DNA of 64,000 nucleotides from Sphingomonas hengshuiensis (GCA_003240755.1 QFNF01000006.1:30818-94817), one strand, 5' to 3'. Positions 8,891 through 17,622 are shown, numbered from the stretch's first letter. Program-made: numbers and translations. The notes: generated from the letters alone by a model not told the origin.

Positions 8891-11830
8891 ATGACCGAAA
8901 CGCCCGAACCGACGCGCGACTGGCGCGACACCGTCTTCCTGCCGAAGACCGACTTTCCGATGAAGGCGGGCCTTGCCGCCAAGGAACCGGCGATCCTCGA
9001 TCGCTGGGCGGCGATCGGGCTGTACGACCGGCTGCGCGCCGAGCGCGCGGGCCGCGAACGCTTCCTGCTGCACGACGGCCCGCCCTACGCCAATGGCGAC
9101 ATCCATATGGGCCATGCGATGAACAAGGTGCTCAAGGACATCGTCGTCCGCACCCAGTCGCTGATGGGCAAGGACGCGCCGTACATTCCGGGCTGGGATT
9201 GTCACGGCCTGCCGATCGAATGGAAGATCGAGGAAGCGTATCGCGCGAAGAAGCGCAACAAGGACGAAGTGCCCCCGGCCGAGTTCCGCGCCGAATGCCG
9301 CGCCTATGCCGCCAAATGGGTCGAAGTGCAGAAGGGCCAGTTCCAGCGGCTGGGCGTGATGGGCGACTGGGCCGACCCGTACCTCACCATGAAGTTCGAC
9401 GCCGAGGCGACCATCGCCGAGGAGCTGTTGAAGTTCGCGATGAGCGGGCAACTGTATCGCGGGGCCAAGCCGGTGATGTGGTCGCCGGTCGAAAAGACCG
9501 CGCTGGCCGAGGCCGAGGTCGAATATGAGGACGTCGTTTCCACGCAGATCGACGTGGCGTTCGAGATTGTCGATGCGCCCAATGCGCCGGAACTGGTCGG
9601 CGCGCATGCGGTGATCTGGACGACGACGCCGTGGACGATTCCGGTCAATCAGGCTTTGGCCTATGGGCCGGAGATTGAGTATGTCGCCCTTGACGGCTTG
9701 GTTGAGGGAAAGACGGTTCTAATTGCGAGCTTGCTCGGCCTTGAAGATGGATTCTTCATGCGTCTGGCAGCGAACAAGGCAGATTCCCCAGTCGTTGAGC
9801 GCTGGCGTGGCAAAGGCTCCGACCTCGCCGGCGCGACCGCCCGCCACCCGATGCACGCGCGCGGCGGGTTCTTTGCCAGGCCGCGTCCGCTGCTGCCGGG
9901 TGATTTCGTGACGACCGATGCCGGTACCGGTCTGGTCCATATGGCGCCGGATCATGGCGAGGACGATTTCGAGCTGTGCAAGCGCCACGGCATCGAGCCG
10001 GTGTTCGCGGTGCAGGGCGATGGGCGGTATCGCGACGACTGGGCGTGGCTGGGCGGCGAAGGCAGCGTCATCAACCCGAAATTCGTCGCCGCCGGGCGTG
10101 GCGGCAAGCTGGAGGAAGGGCCGATCTGTCGCGACCTGCGCTTGAGCGGTGCCTTGCTGGCGGCGTCGGACGACTTCGCGCACAGCTATCCGCATAGCTG
10201 GCGGTCGAAGGCGAAGGTGATCTTCCGCGCGACGCCGCAATGGTTCATTCCGATGGACCGGAGCGCGAACAGCGCCCTGCCGGGGGCAGGACGCAGCGCG
10301 GAGGTCGGCGCTGGAACAGCGCCGTCAGCCAGTGGCGATCCGCTGCTCGATGTGACCAACCTTTCCGCACTTCCCCTCTCCCCTGAAGGGGAGAGGGAGG
10401 GTAACGGCGCTACGCTTCGCGAAATCGCGATGGACGCGATCGAGCGGACGCGGTTCGTGCCGGAGAAGGGGCGCAACCGGATCGGGGCGATGGTGTCGGG
10501 GCGGCCGGACTGGGTCATCAGCCGCCAGCGGGCGTGGGGCGTGCCGATCGCGCTGTATGTGAACCGGGCGACCGGCGACTATCTGCGCGACGAAGCCGTC
10601 AACGCGCGGATCCTGGCCGCCTTCCGCGAAGGCGGCGCCGATGCGTGGTATGCGGCGGACCATCAGGCGCTGCTGGGGCCGGACTACGCCCTTGCCGATT
10701 ATGAGGTCGTGACCGACATTCTCGACGTGTGGTTCGATTCGGGCTGCACCCATGTCTTCACCATCGAGAAGCGCTTCGGCGCAGGCACACGCGCGAACCT
10801 GTATCTCGAAGGGTCGGACCAGCATCGCGGCTGGTTCCAGTCGTCGCTGCTGGAAAGCTGCGGGACGCGTGGGCAGGCGCCGTACGACACGGTGCTGACC
10901 CATGGCTTCGCGCTCGACGGCAATGGCCGCAAAATGTCGAAATCGCTCGGCAACGTCGTCGATCCGCTGAAGGTGATCGGCGAATCGGGCGCGGACATCC
11001 TGCGCCTGTGGGTCGCGCAGACCGATTATTTCGAGGATGTGCGGATCGGCAAGGAAGTGCTGGCCGGCACCGGCGACGCCTATCGCAAGCTGCGCAACAG
11101 TTTCCGTTATCTGCTGGGCGCGCTCGACGGGTATAGCGACGACGAACGGGTGCCGGTGGCGGACATGCCGGGGCTGGAACGCTATGTCCTGCACCTGCTG
11201 GGGGAGCTGGACACCGAGCTGCGCAGCGCGGCCGAGGCGTTCGAGTTCAACCGCTATGTCCGCGCGCTGACCGATTTCGCCAACGAGGATTTGTCGGCGT
11301 TCTTCTTCGATATCCGCAAGGATTCGCTGTATTGCGACGCGGCGGGCGACGTGCGGCGGCGGGCGTATCGCACCGTGCTGGACGTGCTGTTCCATGCGCT
11401 GGTCCGCTATGCCGCGCCGATCCTGGCGTTCACGGCCGAGGAAGTGTGGCAGGCACGCTTCCCGAGCGCGGACGGGTCGGTCCACCTGCTCGAATGGCCC
11501 GAATTGCCGCCGCTGCCCGCCGACCGGCCGCTCGGCACGGCATGGGCCGATGTGCGGGCGCTGCGTGCCCGCGTGACCGAGGCGATCGAGCCGCTGCGCC
11601 GGGACAAGACGGTACGATCGAGCCTCGAGGCCGAAGTCACGGTGCCGTCGCTGCCGCTGCCGGCCGACGATCTGGCCGAGCTGTTCATCGTCGCGAAGGT
11701 CGTCCAGGCCGACGGGCCGATCACGGTGACGCGGACCGGGGCGGCCAAGTGCGGGCGGTGCTGGCGGCATCTGCCCGATGTGGCGGTCGATGGCGATCTG
11801 TGCGGGCGTTGTGCGGAGGTGGTGGCATGA
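8891..11830 (+). CDS. ileS: Isoleucyl-tRNA synthetase
   Basis: Class I synthetase charging tRNA-Ile (979 residues). The HIGH-type motif DIHMGHAMNK has its first His at residue 72, KMSKS is at 681-685, and the C-terminal zinc ribbon CGRCWRH...CGRC ends the protein. The start MTETPEPTRDWRDT matches family members. Odd: residues about 458-507, between WFIPMDR and TLREIAMDAIERTRFVPEKG, form a low-complexity stretch absent from other IleS and encoded by repeat-like DNA with a perfect hairpin at 10374-10397. Codon use around 9655-9800 is also less GC-rich. Confidence 0.96.
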   Translation: MTETPEPTRDWRDTVFLPKTDFPMKAGLAAKEPAILDRWAAIGLYDRLRAERAGRERFLLHDGPPYANGDIHMGHAMNKVLKDIVVRTQSLMGKDAPYIPGWDCHGLPIEWKIEEAYRAKKRNKDEVPPAEFRAECRAYAAKWVEVQKGQFQRLGVMGDWADPYLTMKFDAEATIAEELLKFAMSGQLYRGAKPVMWSPVEKTALAEAEVEYEDVVSTQIDVAFEIVDAPNAPELVGAHAVIWTTTPWTIPVNQALAYGPEIEYVALDGLVEGKTVLIASLLGLEDGFFMRLAANKADSPVVERWRGKGSDLAGATARHPMHARGGFFARPRPLLPGDFVTTDAGTGLVHMAPDHGEDDFELCKRHGIEPVFAVQGDGRYRDDWAWLGGEGSVINPKFVAAGRGGKLEEGPICRDLRLSGALLAASDDFAHSYPHSWRSKAKVIFRATPQWFIPMDRSANSALPGAGRSAEVGAGTAPSASGDPLLDVTNLSALPLSPEGEREGNGATLREIAMDAIERTRFVPEKGRNRIGAMVSGRPDWVISRQRAWGVPIALYVNRATGDYLRDEAVNARILAAFREGGADAWYAADHQALLGPDYALADYEVVTDILDVWFDSGCTHVFTIEKRFGAGTRANLYLEGSDQHRGWFQSSLLESCGTRGQAPYDTVLTHGFALDGNGRKMSKSLGNVVDPLKVIGESGADILRLWVAQTDYFEDVRIGKEVLAGTGDAYRKLRNSFRYLLGALDGYSDDERVPVADMPGLERYVLHLLGELDTELRSAAEAFEFNRYVRALTDFANEDLSAFFFDIRKDSLYCDAAGDVRRRAYRTVLDVLFHALVRYAAPILAFTAEEVWQARFPSADGSVHLLEWPELPPLPADRPLGTAWADVRALRARVTEAIEPLRRDKTVRSSLEAEVTVPSLPLPADDLAELFIVAKVVQADGPITVTRTGAAKCGRCWRHLPDVAVDGDLCGRCAEVVA
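10262..10411. repeat. In-frame palindromic-repeat insertion inside ileS
   Basis: About 150 bases with no counterpart in other ileS genes, containing CCCTCTCCCC / GGGGAGAGGG with loop TGAA at 10374-10397. Read in the ileS frame the hairpin gives LPLSPEGERE, the peptide that this common intergenic repeat produces when translated. The frame is kept and no stop is introduced, so the synthetase gains roughly 43 residues relative to E. coli at this position. Confidence 0.75.
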
Positions 11831-12336
11831 GCCCGCGGAGACTGGCGATCCTGCTCGCCATCGCGATCCTGATCGTCGACCAGTTCGTCAAATACTGGGT
11901 CACGGGCCCGATGGGGATCGACTATCCGGGTGCCGAGCTGCACCTGCTGCCGATCTTCACGCTGCGCTTCGTCCAGAATTTCGGCGTGTCGCTGGGGCTG
12001 CTGCAGGCCGGCAGCGAGACCGCGCGCTGGGCGCTGGTGGCGATGACCGCGCTGATCGCGACCGGGGTCGCGGTGTGGATCCGGCGCGAGCGGCAGACGC
12101 CCGAGCTGATCGGCCTCGGCTTCGTGCTGGGCGGGGCGCTGGGCAACATCATCGACCGGGTGCGCCTGGGCTATGTCGTCGACTATGCCGACCTGCATTT
12201 TGGTGATTTCAGCCCGTTTCTGGTATTCAACATCGCCGATGCGGCGATTTCGATCGGCGTGGTGATCCTGCTGGTGCGCGCGCTGTTCGCGCCCAGGCCG
12301 AAGAACGATGTTCCTGTGGAGAAGGCCAATGCGTAA
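11827..12336 (+). CDS. lspA: Lipoprotein signal peptidase (signal peptidase II)
   Basis: Inner-membrane aspartyl protease that cleaves prolipoprotein signal peptides after lipid attachment. The 169 residues have four membrane helices and the two catalytic Asp motifs, GNIIDR (preceding VRLGYVVDY) and FNIADAAIS. The start overlaps the ileS stop (ATGA). The next gene is itself a lipoprotein, overlapping by eight bases. Confidence 0.96.
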   Translation: MSPRRLAILLAIAILIVDQFVKYWVTGPMGIDYPGAELHLLPIFTLRFVQNFGVSLGLLQAGSETARWALVAMTALIATGVAVWIRRERQTPELIGLGFVLGGALGNIIDRVRLGYVVDYADLHFGDFSPFLVFNIADAAISIGVVILLVRALFAPRPKNDVPVEKANA

Positions 12337-12733
12337 CTTTGTCGTCATCAGCAGCCTCGGCCTGATCCTTGCCGGGTGCCAGGGCAATGCCCTCAATCGC
12401 CAGCGCCCCGACGAATTCGCCGTCGCGCGGCAGGCGCCGCTGGTGATCCCGCCCGATTATGCGCTGGTCCCGCCACAGCCGGGTGCCGCGCGCCCGCAGG
12501 ATACCGCCGCATCGACCCAGGCGATGCAGGCGCTGTTCGGCGGCCCGGCGCAGCGCAGCGCCACCGAGCGGCTGACGCTGGAACAGGCGGGCGGCGCGGG
12601 CGCGGCCGATTCGGGCATCCGGTCGGGCGTGGCCGATCCGAACACCAACGTCGTCGACAAGGGCGCGACGACCCGCGACATCATCGCGGCGCCGGCGGGC
12701 GACGGGCAGACGGCGCGGACGACCACGCCGTAA
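12329..12733 (+). CDS. DUF3035 (BamF-type) lipoprotein
   Basis: A 134-residue outer-membrane lipoprotein with signal peptide and lipobox LILAGC (Cys17). The body contains the DUF3035 pattern RPDEFAVARQAPLVIPPDYALVPPQPG, associated in alphaproteobacteria with the BamF subunit of the beta-barrel assembly machine. The C-terminus is a low-complexity Ala/Gly/Thr tail. Its ATG lies inside the lspA end, so the peptidase and one of its likely substrates are co-translated. The BamF role is from family knowledge, not shown here. Confidence 0.8.
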   Translation: MRNFVVISSLGLILAGCQGNALNRQRPDEFAVARQAPLVIPPDYALVPPQPGAARPQDTAASTQAMQALFGGPAQRSATERLTLEQAGGAGAADSGIRSGVADPNTNVVDKGATTRDIIAAPAGDGQTARTTTP

Positions 12734-12755
12734 GCGGTTGGGTTTTGCGATAGGG

Positions 12756-12792
12756 AAAGGCCGGTCGCCCTTGGGGGGTGGCCGGCCTTTTT
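12756..12792 (+). terminator. Terminator of the ileS-lspA-lipoprotein operon
   Basis: AAAGGCCGG and CCGGCCTTTTT pair around a GC-rich interior (GTCGCCC / GGGGTGG), followed by TTTTTCTT. It begins 23 bases after the lipoprotein stop. Confidence 0.85.
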
Positions 12793-12819
12793 CTTGCCTT
12801 ACCGCTCCTCTCGCGCCCT

Positions 12820-12939
12820 CCGTTTGCTTCGAGCGGAGGTTCGAGCCTGTCGAGAACCGAAGTCGAGAAGGGGCTGCCCCAAACGACCCGGTTCTCGACA
12901 GACGCTTCTCGACAAGCTCGAAGCTGCTCGAACCGAACG
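12820..12939. repeat. Dispersed inverted repeat, family B copy 1
   Basis: Starts CCGTTTGCTTCGAGCGGAGG and ends GAAGCTGCTCGAACCGAACG; interior contains GTCGAGAA and TTCTCGAC in opposite orientation. Related elements lie at 17623, 47957, 48292 and 54837. It occupies the non-coding stretch 12734-13269 together with a family A and a family C element. Confidence 0.85.
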
Positions 12940-12975
12940 TGGGGGGCTGCGGGGGCGGGATGATCTCGAACGAAC

Positions 12976-13089
12976 CCGTTCGCCTGAATAGCCATCGAGC
13001 CTGGCGAAATGACGTATCGAAGGACCCCTGGCACAGGTGCTTCGATACGGGTCTTCGACTTCGCTCAGCCCCTACTCAGCACGAACGGT
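12976..13089. repeat. Dispersed inverted repeat, family A copy 2 (reverse orientation)
   Basis: Reverse-complement relative of the copies at 5037 and 48104: it ends CTACTCAGCACGAACGG and has GTATCGAAGGACC and GTGCTTCGATACGG as inner arms. Non-coding; between the ileS operon and the TorF porin gene. Confidence 0.85.
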
Positions 13090-13146
13090 TTCAAGGATTT
13101 CCCCGCCCCAGCCTCGGAGTCCGTTCGAAAACTCGCCGAAGAGCGA

Positions 13147-13243
13147 GTTTCGCAGGCGGTGCCGGCCCGCTCCCCTCCCGGCCACCCATCAAGGATACGC
13201 TATGGGTGGCCGGGAGGGGGAGCGGGCCGGCACCGCGAAACGC
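13147..13243. repeat. Long hairpin repeat, family C copy 1
   Basis: GCGGTGCCGGCCCGCTCCCC pairs with the complementary strand of a segment ending at 13236, and the pairing extends outward through GTTTCGC / GCGAAAC. It lies directly downstream of the minus-strand porin gene that ends at 13270. A second copy is at 21595-21677, also just downstream of an outer-membrane protein gene. Confidence 0.85.
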
Positions 13244-13269
13244 GTTTCAACGCGTTTCCCAACAGCCGC

Positions 13270-14100
13270 TCAGAACGCCGCGGTCAGCGATACCACCACC
13301 GTGCTGGCCGCGATCGGGCTGCCATTGGTGGTCTTGCTGAAGTTCGGCTGGATATAGGCCGCCTCGCTGTTCGAGATGTCGGTATCGACATAGGCGACGC
13401 CCAGCGTCAGGTTCTTGTAGGTGAAATCGGTGCCGAGCGACCAGTCCCAATATTTGCCGGTCGGCGACAGGCTGGTGCCATTGGGGCCGAGGCCGGGATT
13501 GCCGTCCGAATAGCCGATATGCGCCTTCAGCGTCAGCGGGGTGTTCGGCACGCCCGCGGCGGCATCGCCCGACAGGTAGATATTGTCCTCCTTGCGACCG
13601 TCGCCCGGAATGAGCGGCGTGGCGGACGCGGTGACATAGCTGAGCGAGGTCTGCTTGGGCGCATAGAACACCCCGGCGGTCAGCGTGGCGGGACCGGCGG
13701 TGCCCGACAGCTTGCCATATAGTTCGACGACATCGGTTTCGTCGAAGCCGCCGGGATAGGTGTACCAGGTGACGCCGGCATCGACGGTCGCGGTCCCGAA
13801 CGTATGCTTGTACCCGGCGATCAGGTCGAGTTCGAGGTTGGCGCCGCCGAACGTGCCCCAGCCGGCAAGGTTCGAGCCCCAGGTGCCGATATAGATGCCG
13901 CTTTCATGGGCGATGGTGATGCCGCCCTGCACCGCGACGTTCTTGTCGGTCTGCGACACGCCGCGGAAGCGATAGTCGGACGCGACGCTGGCGCTGCCGC
14001 TGATCGTGATCGGTTCGGGCGGTGCGGTGTCCTGCGCGAAGGCCGGCATCGCGGTGGCGGCGGCGAGGATCGCGGCCGGAAGGATGGTCGAGAATCGCAT
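13270..14100 (-). CDS. TorF family putative porin
   Basis: Outer-membrane beta-barrel of 276 residues with signal peptide (AAATAMPAFA-QD). The family hallmark SGSASVASDYRFRGVSQTDKNVAVQGG follows the signal, alternating amphipathic strands fill the rest, and the last residue is Phe (VVVSLTAAF), as expected for barrel insertion by BamA. The start is supported by GAAAGGG nine bases upstream. TorF proteins are porin-like of uncertain substrate. Monocistronic on the minus strand, with a long hairpin repeat downstream. Confidence 0.88.
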   Translation of the reverse strand: MRFSTILPAAILAAATAMPAFAQDTAPPEPITISGSASVASDYRFRGVSQTDKNVAVQGGITIAHESGIYIGTWGSNLAGWGTFGGANLELDLIAGYKHTFGTATVDAGVTWYTYPGGFDETDVVELYGKLSGTAGPATLTAGVFYAPKQTSLSYVTASATPLIPGDGRKEDNIYLSGDAAAGVPNTPLTLKAHIGYSDGNPGLGPNGTSLSPTGKYWDWSLGTDFTYKNLTLGVAYVDTDISNSEAAYIQPNFSKTTNGSPIAASTVVVSLTAAF

Positions 14101-14306
14101 CGTAAACCCTTTCTAGGTTCCGTGGTGATTCTCCTGCGTCGAACGTCGCCGCGGTTGGTGGGCCTGCTGGCCCGTGCGGTCTGATGCTCTGCGACCGAAT
14201 ATGTCCCAGCATACCGCGCCGCACAATGGGAATTGCGCGGACGCCGGATGCAACACACCCGCTGTTGCGCGGTGGCAACAACGGGCGTGGCGGGTAGCTG
14301 GCGGAG

Positions 14307-14771
14307 TCAGGCGCGGATGGCGAGGATCGCGTCGATTTCGACCACCGCGCCCAGCGGCAGGACCGGGACGCCGACCGCGCTGCGCGCATGGCGGCCGGCA
14401 TCGCCGAACAGGTCGACCATCAGTTCCGACGCGCCGTTCGCGACCTTGGGCTGGTCGGTGAAGCTGCCCGCCGAATTGACGAACACGCCGAGCTTCACGA
14501 CGCGTTCGATCCGCTCGAGGCTGCCCAGCGCCTTTTCGGCCTGTGCCAGGATCATCAGCGCGCATTGCCGTGCGGCGCCGGTCGCATAGGCGAGGTCGCG
14601 GTCCTCGCCGGCGCGGCCGGTCATCAGGTTGCCGTCCTCGAACGGGAGCTGGCCCGACAGGTGCAGCAGGCCACCGGCCTCGACCGCGGGAACATAGGCC
14701 GCGACGGGCGCGGCGGCGACGGGGAGCGACAGGCCGCGTTCGGCCAGCTTTGCGGGGATATCATATGCCAT
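14307..14771 (-). CDS. RidA family protein
   Basis: A 154-residue YjgF/YER057c/UK114-type protein, the family that hydrolyses reactive enamine/imine intermediates. It contains HLSGQLPFEDG, the helix ARQCALMILAQAEKAL, and GRHARSAVGVPVLPLGAVVEIDAILAI, where the Arg in ARSAVGV is the substrate-carboxylate ligand of active RidA members. This longer subgroup is less well characterised than short RidA. It follows the HAD gene on the same strand after 31 bases. Confidence 0.88.
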   Translation of the reverse strand: MAYDIPAKLAERGLSLPVAAAPVAAYVPAVEAGGLLHLSGQLPFEDGNLMTGRAGEDRDLAYATGAARQCALMILAQAEKALGSLERIERVVKLGVFVNSAGSFTDQPKVANGASELMVDLFGDAGRHARSAVGVPVLPLGAVVEIDAILAIRA

Positions 14772-14802
14772 GGGACGTTCCTCTCTCGGGTTTCGGATGG
14801 GG

Positions 14803-15426
14803 TCAACCCCGCGCCGGCCGCCCTTCGGCGAAGCGTGCCTCGATCCATGCCTGCGCCGCCACCCAGTCGTCGATCCGGGCATGGGCGGCGGGTGCCGGGG
14901 GCATATGGATGGCGAGGTCGGGTTCGGACACCATGTGCAGCCGGTGGACGGCGGGCGCGGTGTCGGCGACCGATTGGTGATGCACCGCGAGGTCGTCGAC
15001 GAACACCGCCACGTCGGGGTCGTATTCGGCGAGCAGCCGCGCCACCGGCGGCCCCTTGCCCCCCTGGTTGCATTCGACGCGGTGGACGATGCCATGGGCG
15101 GCGAGCTGATCGATGCGGTGGGTGCGGCAATGATCCTGCAGGTTGGTCAGCACGACGATATCGGCCTGTCGGGCGAGCGCGGCCAGCGCCTCGCGCGCAT
15201 GGGGGACCAGCGTCTGGCGCGCCATCTGCCCCGGAAAGAAGCCGTCGAGCATCCCCCACATCTCCTCGCGTTCCAGCACGGTGCCGTCGGCGCGGGTCAT
15301 CGAACGGGCAAAGTCTCCCCCCGCCATGTCGAAGGCGATGGCATGTTCCTCCCCCAGCCATGTCCCGAAATGCCGGACCATGTGCAGCAGGACTTCGTCG
15401 CAATCGGTGATGAGCAGGGGTTTCAT
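14803..15426 (-). CDS. HAD family hydrolase
   Basis: A 207-residue haloacid-dehalogenase-like hydrolase. Motif I is LITDCDEVLL (DxD at residues 8-10), motif II is VVLTNL, the Lys is in GGKGPP, and motif III is VAVFVDDLAVH. It has no membrane segment, so cytoplasmic phosphatase activity on an unknown small substrate is likely. The start overlaps the stop of the DUF3572 gene (ATGA). Confidence 0.85.
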   Translation of the reverse strand: MKPLLITDCDEVLLHMVRHFGTWLGEEHAIAFDMAGGDFARSMTRADGTVLEREEMWGMLDGFFPGQMARQTLVPHAREALAALARQADIVVLTNLQDHCRTHRIDQLAAHGIVHRVECNQGGKGPPVARLLAEYDPDVAVFVDDLAVHHQSVADTAPAVHRLHMVSEPDLAIHMPPAPAAHARIDDWVAAQAWIEARFAEGRPARG

Positions 15427-15695
15427 GCGGTCTCCAGTTCGGCGCGTGCCGCCACCAGCGCGGCAGGCGACACGGCCAGCGCATCGGCGCAGGCGATGAG
15501 GTCGGGTTCGTAACCTTCGAGATGCCCGAGCAGTTGCGCGAGGAACCCCGGATCGCCCACCCGCGCCCGCAATTCGACGGGATCGATGCCGGTCAGCGCC
15601 AGGAAGCGATCGCGGCGGGTGTCGTCGCCGATCACCCACCCCAGCGCCCCCAGCGCCAGCGTCGCCGCGTCTCCATTTGTTTCCGGCCTGCGCAT
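15423..15695 (-). CDS. DUF3572 family protein
   Basis: A 90-residue cytoplasmic protein beginning MRRPETNGDAATLALGALGWV, with DRFLALTGIDPVELRARVGD, the DUF3572 pattern of alphaproteobacteria (function unknown). It heads the minus-strand unit DUF3572-HAD-RidA and is divergent from divK, 42 bases away; a small protein beside divK is a recurrent arrangement in the class. Confidence 0.82.
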   Translation of the reverse strand: MRRPETNGDAATLALGALGWVIGDDTRRDRFLALTGIDPVELRARVGDPGFLAQLLGHLEGYEPDLIACADALAVSPAALVAARAELETA

Positions 15696-15737
15696 CGCCT
15701 AGACAGCCTTTCGAACTTCCAACGGGATGCAAAGCGC

Positions 15738-16160
15738 GTGGCAAAAAGGGTACTCGTTGTCGAGGACAACGAACTGAACCTGAAGCTGTTCTGCGACCTG
15801 CTGCGCGCGCATGGCTATCTGACCGAGCCGGTCCGCGACGGGCGCGAGGCGGTGGCGCGGGCGCGGGCGTTCCTGCCCGACCTCATCATCACCGATATCC
15901 AGTTGCCGCACATGACCGGGCTGGAGCTGATCCAGATGCTGAAGGGCGATGTCCGGCTGCGGACGGTCCCGATCATGGCCGTCACCGCCTATTCGGGGCG
16001 CGACGACGAGGATCGGGTGCGGGCGGCCGGGGCCAATGCCTATGTAACCAAGCCGATTTCGGTGGTGCGGTTCGTGGGCGAGGTGCGGGCGCTGCTGCCG
16101 GCGGAGGCGGCGCGGCCGGAGGGCGGCGGGTCGGCCGGCGATGCGGAGGATGGCGGCTGA
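15738..16160 (+). CDS. divK: Single-domain response regulator DivK
   Basis: A 140-residue CheY-like receiver without output domain, similar throughout to Caulobacter DivK, which controls cell-cycle kinases by diffusing between poles. Acidic residues Glu9-Asp10, phospho-acceptor Asp53 (LIITDIQLPHMTGLE), the Thr/Ala switch in AVTAYSG and Lys in VTKPIS are present. The start is GTG, at VAKRVLVVEDNELNLKLF; no upstream ATG fits the family. The C-terminal 17 residues are a Gly/Ala-rich tail. Stands alone, divergent from DUF3572. Confidence 0.9.
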   Translation: MAKRVLVVEDNELNLKLFCDLLRAHGYLTEPVRDGREAVARARAFLPDLIITDIQLPHMTGLELIQMLKGDVRLRTVPIMAVTAYSGRDDEDRVRAAGANAYVTKPISVVRFVGEVRALLPAEAARPEGGGSAGDAEDGG

Positions 16161-16227
16161 GCGGGACGCGCATCGTCCCTGCCGGTCGCGGCCGGGACGG
16201 GTGGCGGCGGCGCACGGCGGATGCGGT

Positions 16228-16884
16228 TCAGTTCCAGTCGACCCGCGCCACCAGCATCGTCAGCGCCGCGGCCAGCGCCGCCGCGACCCACAGCGCGGCC
16301 AGCCCCAGCCATGTCCAGCCGATGCCGCCGATCGTCACCCCGGCGACGAAGCCCAGCCAGAGCAGCAGGTCGCGGCGCGGCGTGGGGGCAGCACGATCGC
16401 CCATCAACCGGCGGGCGAGGCGCTGGCCGATGCGGACCAGCGTACCGGTCATGTAGGTCAGTCCGACGCGGACCTCGCCATCGGGCGCGACCACCCCGTT
16501 CTGTGCGCCCATCGCCGCGGCGAGGAGCAGGATGGCGAGGGTGAGCGGCGCGAAGGCGGCGAGCGCCGCGCCGAAGGCCAGCAGCAGCGTGACGAAGCCC
16601 ATCACCGCCTCCGCCCGCCGGGTCGGCCCCAGTCGCTCGACCGCCGCCGCGCCGACGATCGTGCCGAGCATCGCCCCCGACACGAACGACAGCACCAGCG
16701 CCGCCGCGGTCGCCGCCGCCCCGTTCCAGCCATGGGCGAGGCCGATGCCCAGCCGGGTCGAATTGCCGCTCATGAACGAGGCGAAGAAGCCCCCCAGGCT
16801 GCTGAACGCCAGCGCGTCGACGAAGCCGGCCAGCGCGGCGAGCAGGACGGTGGCGAGGGTGGCGGCACTAGTCAGACGACGCAT
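16228..16884 (-). CDS. YoaK family membrane protein (DUF1275)
   Basis: A 218-residue inner-membrane protein with about six helices. FVDALAFSSLGGFFASFMSGNSTRLGIGLA is the conserved N-terminal signature of the YoaK/DUF1275 family, and AQNGVVAPDGEVRVGLTYMTGTLVRIGQRLA is the central one. Transport of a small molecule has been suggested for the family but the substrate is unknown. Convergent with divK and divergent from the TRIC gene. Confidence 0.88.
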   Translation of the reverse strand: MRRLTSAATLATVLLAALAGFVDALAFSSLGGFFASFMSGNSTRLGIGLAHGWNGAAATAAALVLSFVSGAMLGTIVGAAAVERLGPTRRAEAVMGFVTLLLAFGAALAAFAPLTLAILLLAAAMGAQNGVVAPDGEVRVGLTYMTGTLVRIGQRLARRLMGDRAAPTPRRDLLLWLGFVAGVTIGGIGWTWLGLAALWVAAALAAALTMLVARVDWN

Positions 16885-16963
16885 GATGCTCCTCTTGCCC
16901 GAAGCGCGGGGCGCAGGGCAATGCCCCCTCGCCAGTCACGCAGGGGTACGATAGCGAGGGCCG

Positions 16964-17593
16964 ATGGTTCCCTCTCCACAGGCGCTGGGGCAGATGCTCG
17001 GCGCGCTCGACATGATCGGCATCGCGGTATTCGCGGCATCGGGCGCGCTGGCGGCGACGCGCGCGGCGCAGACGTTCGTCACCGCCGCGTTCTTCGCGCT
17101 CATCACCGGGGTCGGCGGGGGGACGGTGCGCGACCTGTTGATCGGTGCGCCGGTCTTCTGGGTGCACGGGTCGCCGGTCGCGGCGATCTGTATCGCGGTG
17201 GCGGGGCTGATCTGGGTAACGCCCCAGGACTGGTGGCGCGACAAGGCGCTCGACTGGCTCGATGCGGCGGGGCTGGCGGCCTATGCGGTGTTCGGCGCGG
17301 CCAAGGCGCTGAGCTATGGCGTGCCGCCGTTGCAGGCGGGGATGATGGGGGTGCTGACCGCGTGCGTCGGCGGCATCCTGCGCGACGTGCTGGCGGGGGT
17401 GCCGTCGATCCTGATGCGGCCCGAACTGTACGTGACCGCCGCGGCGCTGGCGGCGGGATTGCACGTCGTGCTGGTGGAATGCGGGCTGCCGGCGTTCGTC
17501 GCCGCATTGCCGGCGGCGATGGCGGGGTTCGCGTTGCGGGGCACGGCGATCCGCTATCGGCTGGCGCTGCCGGCCTATCGGGGGAAGCGGTAG
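16964..17593 (+). CDS. Trimeric intracellular cation (TRIC) channel family protein
   Basis: A 209-residue protein with two tandem copies of the UPF0126/TRIC glycine-rich helix hairpin: GVGGGTVRDLLIG (about residue 48) and CVGGILRDVLAGVPSIL (about residue 130). About seven membrane helices are visible. Bacterial TRIC homologues form trimeric cation channels; the physiological role is open. Monocistronic, followed by a family B repeat. Confidence 0.9.
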   Translation: MVPSPQALGQMLGALDMIGIAVFAASGALAATRAAQTFVTAAFFALITGVGGGTVRDLLIGAPVFWVHGSPVAAICIAVAGLIWVTPQDWWRDKALDWLDAAGLAAYAVFGAAKALSYGVPPLQAGMMGVLTACVGGILRDVLAGVPSILMRPELYVTAAALAAGLHVVLVECGLPAFVAALPAAMAGFALRGTAIRYRLALPAYRGKR

Positions 17594-17622
17594 GGGTTCA
17601 TCCTGCTTCCCCTTCTTCCTCC

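Noticed and set aside
16161..16227. Hairpin CGTCCC...GGGACG between divK and the YoaK gene as terminator
   Set aside because: Short, interrupted stem with no T-run; too weak to call.
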